NCBI GenBank assembly: GCA_947379685.1
Contig: CANCOG010000286.1
Span: 1 to 6,589 of the forward strand
Length of the DNA stretch: 6,589 nucleotides
Source: Flavipsychrobacter stenotrophus
GTDB taxonomy: Bacteria > Bacteroidota > Bacteroidia > Chitinophagales > Chitinophagaceae
Direction of reading: 5' to 3'
In this document: positions 1 to 6,070 of the stretch, piece after piece
Numbering within the stretch: the stretch's first letter is position 1
Layout: the number at the start of each line of letters is the position of its first letter
Notes under the pieces: model-generated
What the model was told of the DNA's origin: nothing
Database searches by the model: none
Seen by the model: only the letters and a program-made list of their open reading frames with translations
Made by a program: the position numbers and the translations under genes

Positions 1-9
1 TATTTGCTT

Positions 10-594
10 TTATAGCTGGCCGGTTAGTTTCTTTAAATTATCGAGATGTGCCTGTTTTTTATCTCCCCTCAGCCTTATGGCAGTTTTTGTAAAATACTGA
101 TGTTTTTCAAGAAATCTTACCTGAAGCCGGTTCCATTCATCCTCGTTATTCAATATGCCGAACATAGAAAGTTCTGCGAAAAGTTTATTGCCAATGAGCT
201 CAAAATCGTCCCTGCCGAGGTAGTCTAGATCTGCATCGCAAATAATTTCCTCCAGCAAATTTTTCGGTGATTGAGGTATTTGGGTTGCCATGATCATACC
301 GTCAATTTTCTCGAGCTGGGCATCAGTATAGCCAAAACCAGGCAAGTATTGCCGGGCTATTTCACAGGAAACACGTTCATGTTCCTTAGGACCCTGCATG
401 AACCCAGAGTCGTGAAACAATGCAGCAGTAAGCAACAGCAAATGATCATCACCGGTAATACTTTCTTCTTTGCCCAGGAACGAAGCAGCACAGTACACGT
501 CTTCAATATGATTGAGGCTGTGATACGTGAGGTGCTGAGGTAAATCGGCCCTGAGTTTAGCTAAAATGAATTCTTTTGCTTCTTCAAACTGCAT
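10..594 (-). CDS. HD-domain protein, predicted metal-dependent phosphohydrolase
   Basis: This 194-residue soluble protein has the HD-superfamily ligand pattern. Histidines 25 and 29 lie in YHSLNH, the paired His61-Asp62 lies in LFHDSGF, His72-Glu73 follows, and Asp120/Asp122 lie in CDADLDYLG. Established knowledge: HD proteins bind one or two metal ions and hydrolyse phosphoester bonds, often in nucleotides or cyclic nucleotides. The substrate cannot be read here. No GGDEF, RelA-type synthetase, cyclase or other partner domain is attached, and there is no signal peptide or membrane segment, so it should act in the cytoplasm. The ATG at 592-594 follows an AT-rich leader with no Shine-Dalgarno sequence, as is usual in Bacteroidota. 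The gene lies 156 bases downstream of the small membrane protein gene with no convincing terminator between them, so read-through is possible. The stop is TAA at 10-12, so the gene is complete. The HD fold is well supported; the specific activity is unknown. Confidence 0.88.
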   Translation of the reverse strand: MQFEEAKEFILAKLRADLPQHLTYHSLNHIEDVYCAASFLGKEESITGDDHLLLLTAALFHDSGFMQGPKEHERVSCEIARQYLPGFGYTDAQLEKIDGMIMATQIPQSPKNLLEEIICDADLDYLGRDDFELIGNKLFAELSMFGILNNEDEWNRLQVRFLEKHQYFTKTAIRLRGDKKQAHLDNLKKLTGQL

Positions 595-750
595 ATTAAT
601 TCCCGAATATTCCGCGAAAGTAAAGTTTTTTTAATTGAGTTTTTAGTTGGATGCATATATTAATAGTTCATGCTGATTTCAGTAAAGCTAAACCAAGCGT
701 TTCTTCTTCTTCGAATTACGTTTACGGATTGGCGCAATCAATGCCTTTCC

Positions 751-1086
751 TTAACACGCGCACTTAGCACCACGACCGTAATGGCCGCAACTTTGCCAAT
801 TGCTTTTCATTGCTTCACGTTGTTCGGGAGTCATATTCTCCCATTTCATGAACATTCTTTTTTTCATAAAATGGCCGCCCGCCATGTGTCTTCCTTTAAA
901 TCCGCCAAACAGTATTTTTGACAGTAACAAAATTCCCGCTGCCTGCCAAATGCTCAAAGCGCCAACATGCAGTACAGGTGTCAGCACGTTATTCCATAAC
1001 AACATCACTACTCCGCTGAAAGCGGTTACGGCCAGCAGGGAAAGACCAATAACAGCAGGTGCTTTCTTCCAGATTCTCTTGTTCAT
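751..1086 (-). CDS. Small two-helix membrane protein with Met/His-rich and Cys-rich tail
   Basis: This 111-residue protein has two hydrophobic helices at about residues 10-31 and 41-63, joined by a short loop. A basic, polar C-terminal tail of nearly 50 residues follows. The tail starts with a Met/His/Lys-rich stretch (residues 66-82), continues with MTPEQREAMK (85-94), which resembles the LTPEQR-like motif of Spy/CpxP-type proteins, and ends with Cys100, His102, Cys109 and Cys111. The helix pattern, with VVMLLWN and later LLLSKILFGGF, matches a small uncharacterised family that I recall as common in Bacteroidota, often near ECF sigma-factor genes; no sigma factor is visible here. By the positive-inside rule both ends probably face the cytoplasm. 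Metal binding by the tail is an inference from composition. The ATG at 1084-1086 lies 16 bases downstream of a -7-like promoter element, which supports this start. Function is unknown. Confidence 0.82.
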   Translation of the reverse strand: MNKRIWKKAPAVIGLSLLAVTAFSGVVMLLWNNVLTPVLHVGALSIWQAAGILLLSKILFGGFKGRHMAGGHFMKKRMFMKWENMTPEQREAMKSNWQSCGHYGRGAKCAC

Positions 1087-1102
1087 ACAATCAATTTTTT
1101 GT

Positions 1103-1110
1103 CAAAAATA
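1103..1110 (-). promoter_or_regulatory. Putative Bacteroidota -7 promoter box
   Basis: Read on the minus strand this is TATTTTTG, an exact fit to the Bacteroidota primary sigma factor -7 consensus TAnnTTTG. It ends 16 bases before the ATG of the small membrane protein gene, which would give a very short leader. The -33 element (consensus TTTG) is poor: about 17 bases upstream only TTCTGG is seen. The call rests on one good half-site in AT-rich DNA. Confidence 0.42.
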
Positions 1111-1249
1111 GGTAGCCTTAATTGTGACCAGAAGATGTATTCGCCGAACACCCGTTTCCGGGAGGTAAGTGAAGTATTTTAAAAGGTGAGGTGCGGTTAC
1201 AAACAAAGTAGAACCTGTTACGGAATGCTGATTTTGGATGCGATACAGG

Positions 1250-1287
1250 CAAAAATAAAAAGAGGTTGAACGATCGTTCAACCTCTT
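1250..1287 (-). terminator. Intrinsic terminator after the T9SS-sorted DUF4331 gene
   Basis: Bases 1260-1287 form a perfect 28-base palindrome centred on CGATCG. In RNA this gives a 12-bp stem with a GATC tetraloop, or a formal 14-bp stem. On the minus strand it is followed at once by TTTTATTTTTG (1250-1259 and onward), a classic U-tract. It begins 22 bases after the stop codon at 1310. On the plus strand the following bases are GGGAAAAAGC with no T-run, so it should act on minus-strand transcripts only. Confidence 0.9.
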
Positions 1288-1309
1288 GGGAAAAAGCTAA
1301 AAATTATAC

Positions 1310-3340
1310 CTAGTTTACCTTTACAAGCTTCACAGTTTGCTGTAGCTGGTTATTTGCCAGCAGGCTCACAATGTAGTTGCCGGAAGGTAAAGCTGAAGCA
1401 TCCCATTGTGCAGTATATTCACCTGCATTCTTAGTGCCTTCATCTATTACTTTTACAACACTTCCCTTTATATCCGTAATGTGGATAGTGAAGTGTGCTG
1501 CCAGTTCTGTTTTGAATTTGATGGATACCTGACCAACAAATGGATTCGGATATGCATTCATCACAACAGTTGGTGTAGCCAATGGCAGGGTAGTGATGCC
1601 ATCAGAAAGTACTGGTCCTACATAGCCGCTTCCTGTGAAACCAGGCCATGGATTTTGTACGTACGGGAAGCAGCCTTTGAAAGTGGTATCGTTATTACTT
1701 ACACCAGCGTTGAAGCCGAGTACACTTATCAGGTTCGCCGTAACCGGGCTTGTTGATCCACCTGCATAGTCGTCGTACCACAGCCCTATTGCTGCCAGCA
1801 CTACACCAGAAACCGCTTGCAATTCAATAGTGGTGACATCATCTTCCAGCCGGCGTCCGTTCGGGAATCCATCCATGTTAGGGATTGCCTGTAACGTCGT
1901 GGTGGTATTATAAGCAGCGTCTGTAAGTCCGAGCACAGCAGCCTTTATCAGGCCCAATGAACTGAAATTTGGATCGGTGCGGGAAGTTACCGGAACAGCC
2001 ATGTTCAGCCTGATCATGTCGCACTTTGTCGGCATGAAGTTGTTGATAAATGGCTTGCCGTTTGCCAGTGGGTTTCCACCCTTGCCTGTAGCTAGTTGAT
2101 ATGGTGCAAGGTTTGGTACACCGGTGTAGAAGATGGGCAGAATATCTACGGCTCTTGGGCTCATGGAATCAGGCAACAACAGTGTGCCGAAAATAGAGTT
2201 GTCGAGTGCAGTTCCTGCAACGGCTGATGAACCGTGAAGTGGCCACAATCCTTTATGTCCGTTTCTGAAATCGTAAGTGCCTAACGATGCTTTCTGAATG
2301 CGCAATGCCGAAAGTCCAGGTACTGCAAGTGCATAGGCTGAAGTGTCCATGTACAATGCTAGCTCAGGGTTATTGAAATACTTCGCAAAGTTAATGTCAT
2401 CGGTATAAGGATTCGCACTGTTCCAACGGTCCTTGGCACCAAGCGGAATGATTACTTCATTTGTTAGCGGCATGCCGATACGGGATATCTGTACCCATGC
2501 ACCCGATGTTGTTGAAGCGCCTCCGGTTGTGCTCAAGGTAGAAATTGCAGGCCTGCTGGCTGATGCCCAAACACCAATGATGAACGTGGGGTCCAGTATG
2601 CTGGTTGCAGAGGCGGTGGTATGGCCAGATGCCTGTAGTGTGCTGATAGGTATTTCAATTGCAATTGTGTGGCAGTTGAATTTAGCAAGACCATCACGGC
2701 CTGTACTCCTGAAACCACCTACATCAAAGGCACCTCCCAGGTCTACAAAAAACGGATCATCAACTGGTCCGCAGAACAATTTTTCACCGGTTGAGGCAGT
2801 AGTAATCGCTGCAGTCATCAGGCTGGTGTAATTTGCAGCGCCAAGTCCAACAGTTGTGTTCTGAATAGAGCGTGGCCCAATGTTTGGTGGAGGTACAATG
2901 CCACCGGTTTTAATAGTGGTAAAGGTTGCACCACCATCCATGCTGCGCTCACACATGTAGGTAGTTTTGCCGTTTTGTTTGCCAAGGCGAATGTTGAAGA
3001 ACGTTGTTGTGTCTTCATTTACCTGGCTGAAAGTGAAACGGTAAACAATGTCGTCACCCGATGTGGTCGACTTGTTTTTGATATGGATCTCATACCTGAT
3101 GTTTTGGCCAAACGAGTACCAGTTTGGGCCACCCGCCGGGTGTTCAAAAGGTATGTAATTTGCTATGATAACAATGTTGTTGGTATCACATGGGCTCCGG
3201 AATACATACAGGTCAGTATTGTCGGCCTGAGCATCGAAGGATATCAGCGGCGCCTCTCTGTGCGAAGAGGCTACTGCCTGCACCTGCGGCAGCAAGCATA
3301 CCAGTGCGGCCGTAAGTACTTTGTTTATTATTTTTCTCAT
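1310..3340 (-). CDS. Exported DUF4331 family protein with T9SS type A sorting domain
   Basis: This 676-residue protein starts with a signal peptide (basic start, hydrophobic core at about 8-17, likely cleavage after AVA at residue 24). The mature part opens with SSHREAPLIS, the hallmark N-terminus of DUF4331. Further family blocks are NTDLYVFRSP (41-50), the PYQLATGK to KPFINNF region (413-435), DMIRLNMAVP (441-450) and NGRRLEDDV (494-502). Cys130, Cys190 and Cys223 are shared with the neighbouring paralogue; Cys51, Cys440 and Cys557 are not. The last 80 residues (from YPNPF at 597) form a T9SS type A sorting domain: YPNPF, a central DIKG block, and a closing SGNYIVSLL strand. Such domains direct passage across the outer membrane and are usually removed, with release or attachment to surface lipopolysaccharide. 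It lies 32 bases after its paralogue and is probably co-transcribed with it. The biochemical role of DUF4331 is not known to me. Confidence 0.93.
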   Translation of the reverse strand: MRKIINKVLTAALVCLLPQVQAVASSHREAPLISFDAQADNTDLYVFRSPCDTNNIVIIANYIPFEHPAGGPNWYSFGQNIRYEIHIKNKSTTSGDDIVYRFTFSQVNEDTTTFFNIRLGKQNGKTTYMCERSMDGGATFTTIKTGGIVPPPNIGPRSIQNTTVGLGAANYTSLMTAAITTASTGEKLFCGPVDDPFFVDLGGAFDVGGFRSTGRDGLAKFNCHTIAIEIPISTLQASGHTTASATSILDPTFIIGVWASASRPAISTLSTTGGASTTSGAWVQISRIGMPLTNEVIIPLGAKDRWNSANPYTDDINFAKYFNNPELALYMDTSAYALAVPGLSALRIQKASLGTYDFRNGHKGLWPLHGSSAVAGTALDNSIFGTLLLPDSMSPRAVDILPIFYTGVPNLAPYQLATGKGGNPLANGKPFINNFMPTKCDMIRLNMAVPVTSRTDPNFSSLGLIKAAVLGLTDAAYNTTTTLQAIPNMDGFPNGRRLEDDVTTIELQAVSGVVLAAIGLWYDDYAGGSTSPVTANLISVLGFNAGVSNNDTTFKGCFPYVQNPWPGFTGSGYVGPVLSDGITTLPLATPTVVMNAYPNPFVGQVSIKFKTELAAHFTIHITDIKGSVVKVIDEGTKNAGEYTAQWDASALPSGNYIVSLLANNQLQQTVKLVKVN

Positions 3341-3372
3341 GATCGTTGATTTTTGAAGTTTGTGAATTGGTT

Positions 3373-5127
3373 TTAGAAACGGGCTTGTAATGTATGGTCA
3401 TAACCTCTCCATGGCTGCTGAACGTAAGGGAACGACGCCTGGAATGTTGTGTCATTTGCAGTAATACCTGCGTTGAAATTGATGGTGTTTATGAGTCCCT
3501 GAGTAACTGGTGTTCCGGTACCATGATAGTCGTCATACCAGAGACCTATTGCTGCGAGGGCTACTCCACCCACTGCCTGTAATTCGATTGTTGTTACATC
3601 GTCTTCAAGTCGGCGTCCGTTCGGGAAACCATCCATGTTGGGTATCATTTGAATACTTGTATCGGCATAAGCAGAGTTGGTAAGGCCAAGTACAGCTGCT
3701 TTAATAATGCCCAGGGAACTGAAATTAGGGTCATTACGTGGTGTTGGTGGCACTGCCATGTTCAGGCGCAGCATGTCGCCCAGAGTAGGCAAAAAGTTAT
3801 TGATAAAAGGCTTTCCTCTTGATAATGGCGAATTTGCTGGTTTGCCGGTCGCGAGTTGGTAGGGTGCGAGATTTGGTACACCTGTATAGAAAATTGGCAA
3901 CAGGTCAACAGCCCTTGGGCTGGTTGAATCGGGAAGCAGAATATTGCCAAACACAGCGTTGTCAAGAGCAGTGCCAGCAACGGCTGTTGAGCCCTTTAAT
4001 GACCACAATCCACTATGGCCGTTCCTGAAGTCAAATGCACCCAAAGATTTGCTCTGAATGCGCAATGCGTTCAATGATGGTACTGCGCCACCGAAGGCAG
4101 AGTTGTCCATGTATAGCGCGAGCTCTGGGTTCTTAAAGTAGCTGGCAAACTGAACGTCATTAGCGGGTGTTGCAGCGTTCCACCTGTCCTTCATGCCAAC
4201 GGGTATTACAACCTCATTGGTGAGTGGCATTCCGAGGCGGGATACCTGAACCCAGCTTCCAGTATAGGTTGAGCTACCTACGCCAAGAGTTCTGATCTGT
4301 GGTCTGCTGGCAGATGCCCACACGCCAATTACGAAATCGGGGTCAAGAATGGTGGATGCTGAAGAGACACTAAGCCCGCTTTTTTGCAGCATACTGATTG
4401 GGATCTTCAGTGCAATAGTATGGCAGTTGAAACGAGCCAGACCGTCCTTGGGAGGGTTGGCTGTACTCAAACCACCCGGGCGGAAATTACCAACGTCGAA
4501 TGCTCCCCCAAGGTCAACGAAGAAGGGATCGTCAACTGGGCCGCAGAATACTTTTTCTGATGTTGTCGCAGTTGCTATTGCAGCCGTCATCAAGCTCATG
4601 TAGTTGGTTGCACCAAGTCCGACCGTGGCGTTTTGAATGGAACGTGGGCCGATATTTGGAGGTGGAACTTTTCCCGTTGACACAATAGTTGTCCAGGTAG
4701 CACCGCCATCAAGGCTCTTTTCACATACATAGCTCGTTTTCAGGTTCTGCTGTCCCAGTCTTATATTGAAGAATGTGGTCGTGTCCTGGTTTAGATTTGA
4801 AAAGGTAAATCGGTAGGTAATGTCGTCGCCGGTTGTTGTCGTTTTGTTCTTGATGTGGATCTCATACCTGACGTTCGTGCCAAAGGTGTAATAGTTTGGT
4901 CCCCCCTCCGGTGATTCGAATGGAATGTAGTTGGCGATGATGGTTATCGTGTTCGGATCATCGGGACTACGGAATACATAAAGGTCGGTATTGTCGGCCT
5001 GTGCGTCATTCGAAATTAGTGGGGCTTCTCGGTGGCTGGACGCACGTGCTATCGGTCCCAATGCCATCACTCCCAGGAGAACAGGCAGAATGCCCAGCTT
5101 CCTCAAAAGGTAGTTTTTTGTTCGCAT
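3373..5127 (-). CDS. Exported DUF4331 family protein lacking a sorting domain
   Basis: This 584-residue paralogue aligns with the next gene almost end to end across the DUF4331 region, roughly three residues in four by eye in the first 180 mature residues. I chose the ATG at 5125-5127: it gives a normal signal peptide (core LGILPVLLGVMALG, cleavage after ARA at residue 29) directly before SSHREAPLIS. An in-frame ATG at 5280 would add 51 Lys/Ser-rich residues that would bury the signal. Shared family blocks include NTDLYVFRSP (46-55), KPFINNF (439-445) and NGRRLEDDV (503-511). Cys135, Cys195 and Cys235 match Cys130, Cys190 and Cys223 of the paralogue. Residues 216-228 hold a small insertion rich in Gly and Pro. 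The protein stops about 15 residues past the shared FPYVQ motif, where its partner continues into a T9SS domain, so it should stay in the periplasm or leave by another route. Function is unknown. Confidence 0.93.
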   Translation of the reverse strand: MRTKNYLLRKLGILPVLLGVMALGPIARASSHREAPLISNDAQADNTDLYVFRSPDDPNTITIIANYIPFESPEGGPNYYTFGTNVRYEIHIKNKTTTTGDDITYRFTFSNLNQDTTTFFNIRLGQQNLKTSYVCEKSLDGGATWTTIVSTGKVPPPNIGPRSIQNATVGLGATNYMSLMTAAIATATTSEKVFCGPVDDPFFVDLGGAFDVGNFRPGGLSTANPPKDGLARFNCHTIALKIPISMLQKSGLSVSSASTILDPDFVIGVWASASRPQIRTLGVGSSTYTGSWVQVSRLGMPLTNEVVIPVGMKDRWNAATPANDVQFASYFKNPELALYMDNSAFGGAVPSLNALRIQSKSLGAFDFRNGHSGLWSLKGSTAVAGTALDNAVFGNILLPDSTSPRAVDLLPIFYTGVPNLAPYQLATGKPANSPLSRGKPFINNFLPTLGDMLRLNMAVPPTPRNDPNFSSLGIIKAAVLGLTNSAYADTSIQMIPNMDGFPNGRRLEDDVTTIELQAVGGVALAAIGLWYDDYHGTGTPVTQGLINTINFNAGITANDTTFQASFPYVQQPWRGYDHTLQARF

Positions 5128-5353
5128 AATTATTGGTTTAGTTTTAGATGAAGAAATGAAATTGAAAATGGCGTAAATCGCTACAGTACTATATACGCAC
5201 CATTTTCTCTTTTGGTTTTTGTGAGTTAGAATTGAGCGAGATTTTATTTTTTTTGTTGCTTTTTTCTGAGCGCCTGTCAATGCTGTTTCTCAAGGCCGTT
5301 TAAGGTCTGATCTCATACCGTTTTGCTTAAAGGTTTCCAGCCTAACGCAACAG
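5128..5353 (-). other. Leader and upstream region of the DUF4331 pair
   Basis: This 226-base stretch lies between the upstream terminator and the first DUF4331 start and must hold the promoter of the pair unless transcripts read through. It contains no CAAAnnTA (a -7 box on the minus strand) and no convincing -35/-10 pair on the minus strand. Its minus strand is A-rich, especially 5238-5270. The 153-base in-frame extension from 5280 is open but does not look like protein: it is Lys/Ser-rich and unlike the family. I see no riboswitch-like structure, RNA gene or small gene here. The promoter may use an alternative sigma factor, which cannot be decided by reading. Confidence 0.4.
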
Positions 5354-5356
5354 AGG

Positions 5357-5398
5357 AAAAAACGAAAAGGGGCATCTCAAAGAATTGAGACACCCCTT
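5357..5398 (-). terminator. Intrinsic terminator downstream of the globin-like lipoprotein gene
   Basis: On the minus strand, AAGGGGTGTCTCAA, loop TTCT and TTGAGATGCCCCTT (5398 down to 5367) form a 14-bp stem, followed by a T-rich tract TTCGTTTTTT (5366-5357). The two central pairs are U-G and G-U wobbles in minus-strand RNA but C-A and A-C mismatches in plus-strand RNA, so the stem is intact only in the minus-strand transcript. It lies about 80 bases past the stop at 5480 and separates the globin-like operon from the DUF4331 pair. Confidence 0.9.
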
Positions 5399-5410
5399 GC
5401 CTATTCGAAA

Positions 5411-5466
5411 CCCACACTGGAATGACAGTTCCTTTTTAGAATAACCAACTGGTATTCCTGTGTGGG
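5411..5466. repeat. Long imperfect inverted repeat just after the globin-like gene
   Basis: Two 20-base arms (5411-5430 and 5447-5466) are inverted copies matching at 17 of 20 positions, with a 16-base AT-rich loop (5431-5446). The outer arm CCCACAC/GTGTGGG is perfect, then one mismatch, five pairs, two non-Watson-Crick positions and five more pairs. It begins 13 bases after the stop codon and lies just before the terminator hairpin. There is no long T-run on either side, so it is probably not a terminator. It could be an mRNA-stabilising 3' structure, a REP- or MITE-like element, or a protein-binding site. Confidence 0.75.
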
Positions 5467-5479
5467 CACGTTGATTTAT

Positions 5480-6052
5480 TTACTTCTGCACTACCTGAGT
5501 TTTCAACGTGCCTACCAGTGCTCCAACCTGACCTATAAGCTGGTCTGATAAACCGTTCTTTTTTGCGCCCTTAACAAGGTCTGCTACAAATGCATCGAAA
5601 TCTCCCGCATCTGCTTTTCCATTCATTCTGCTGTTTTGGGCAGGGTCATGCGCTTCAGTCATGCTTTTGCCCCCATAGGTGAAATTCTTTGCACCGGTTG
5701 CGTAACAAAAAAAGTCTGTAAGGTTTTTGCTGAGTGCATTAAATCCTGTTGTATTGCCTCCTGTCACCTCAGCTAGCAAAACAGTGAAATACCCATTAAT
5801 AGCTGTGTCTGCTGCTATTACAAAAATAGTGCTATCTACTACTGATCGCAATCCTAGTCTTCCTTTCTCGATCATGGCGCCGCTAATTGCCGGGTCGGTT
5901 ACCATTGTAGATCCGCCCAAAGAATCATATAGAGTCATTGTGGTGGGGGAAGTGGAGTCCTTCTTTTTGCAGGAAGGTATTGTTACCGAGGCAATGGCTA
6001 ACCCAGCAATAATTGCTGCTGTTAGTACTGGTTTGAAGTTCATTTTTTTCAT
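5480..6052 (-). CDS. Lipoprotein with group 1 truncated hemoglobin-like domain
   Basis: This 190-residue protein has a lipoprotein signal: MKK start, hydrophobic residues 8-22, and IPSC with the lipidated Cys at 28, then KKKDST. The rest resembles a group 1 truncated hemoglobin: LYDSLGG (41-47) as the N-terminal motif, GYFTVLL (87-93) as helix B with Tyr88 at the B10 position, LTDFF (111-115) in helix E, and GGKSMTEAH (127-135) with His135 as the likely proximal heme ligand. DFDAFVADLV (151-160) and the closing helix complete the pattern. Two oddities: about 25 extra residues lie between LYDSLGG and helix B, and the E11 position, Gln in mycobacterial trHbN, aligns by eye with Leu111. Known truncated hemoglobins bind O2, NO or CO and are mostly cytoplasmic, so a lipid-anchored one is unusual. 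Heme binding is inferred. A second ATG at residue 4 is an equally possible start. It sits 18 bases after the HMA-like gene. Confidence 0.82.
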   Translation of the reverse strand: MKKMNFKPVLTAAIIAGLAIASVTIPSCKKKDSTSPTTMTLYDSLGGSTMVTDPAISGAMIEKGRLGLRSVVDSTIFVIAADTAINGYFTVLLAEVTGGNTTGFNALSKNLTDFFCYATGAKNFTYGGKSMTEAHDPAQNSRMNGKADAGDFDAFVADLVKGAKKNGLSDQLIGQVGALVGTLKTQVVQK

Positions 6053-6070
6053 GCGTGGTTTGTTAGTTGA

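Noticed and set aside
600..618. Imperfect palindrome around GAATATTC just upstream of the HD gene
   Set aside because: The symmetry is broken by an offset between the arms and the DNA is AT-rich; it is too weak to call an operator.
715..750. Possible terminator after the small membrane protein gene (ATTG/CAAT stem)
   Set aside because: The stem is short and bulged and no T-run follows on the minus strand.
1151..1162. CCCG-TTTC-CGGG hairpin between two genes
   Set aside because: A 4-bp stem with no T-tract is expected by chance and cannot be assigned a role.
2433..2831. Plus-strand open frame of about 130 codons inside the T9SS-sorted DUF4331 gene
   Set aside because: It is antisense to strongly conserved family sequence, has no recognisable domain, and a similar antisense frame appears at the matching place in the paralogue (4349-4603), as expected for a shadow of conserved codons.
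2975..3349. Plus-strand open frame of about 124 codons over the start of the T9SS-sorted DUF4331 gene
   Set aside because: It covers the signal peptide and HREAP region in antisense and its product has no family features or plausible start context.
5128..5280. N-terminal extension of the first DUF4331 protein from an ATG at 5280
   Set aside because: The extra 51 residues would hide a well-formed signal peptide and resemble translated A-rich leader DNA; the paralogue begins at the equivalent of the shorter start.
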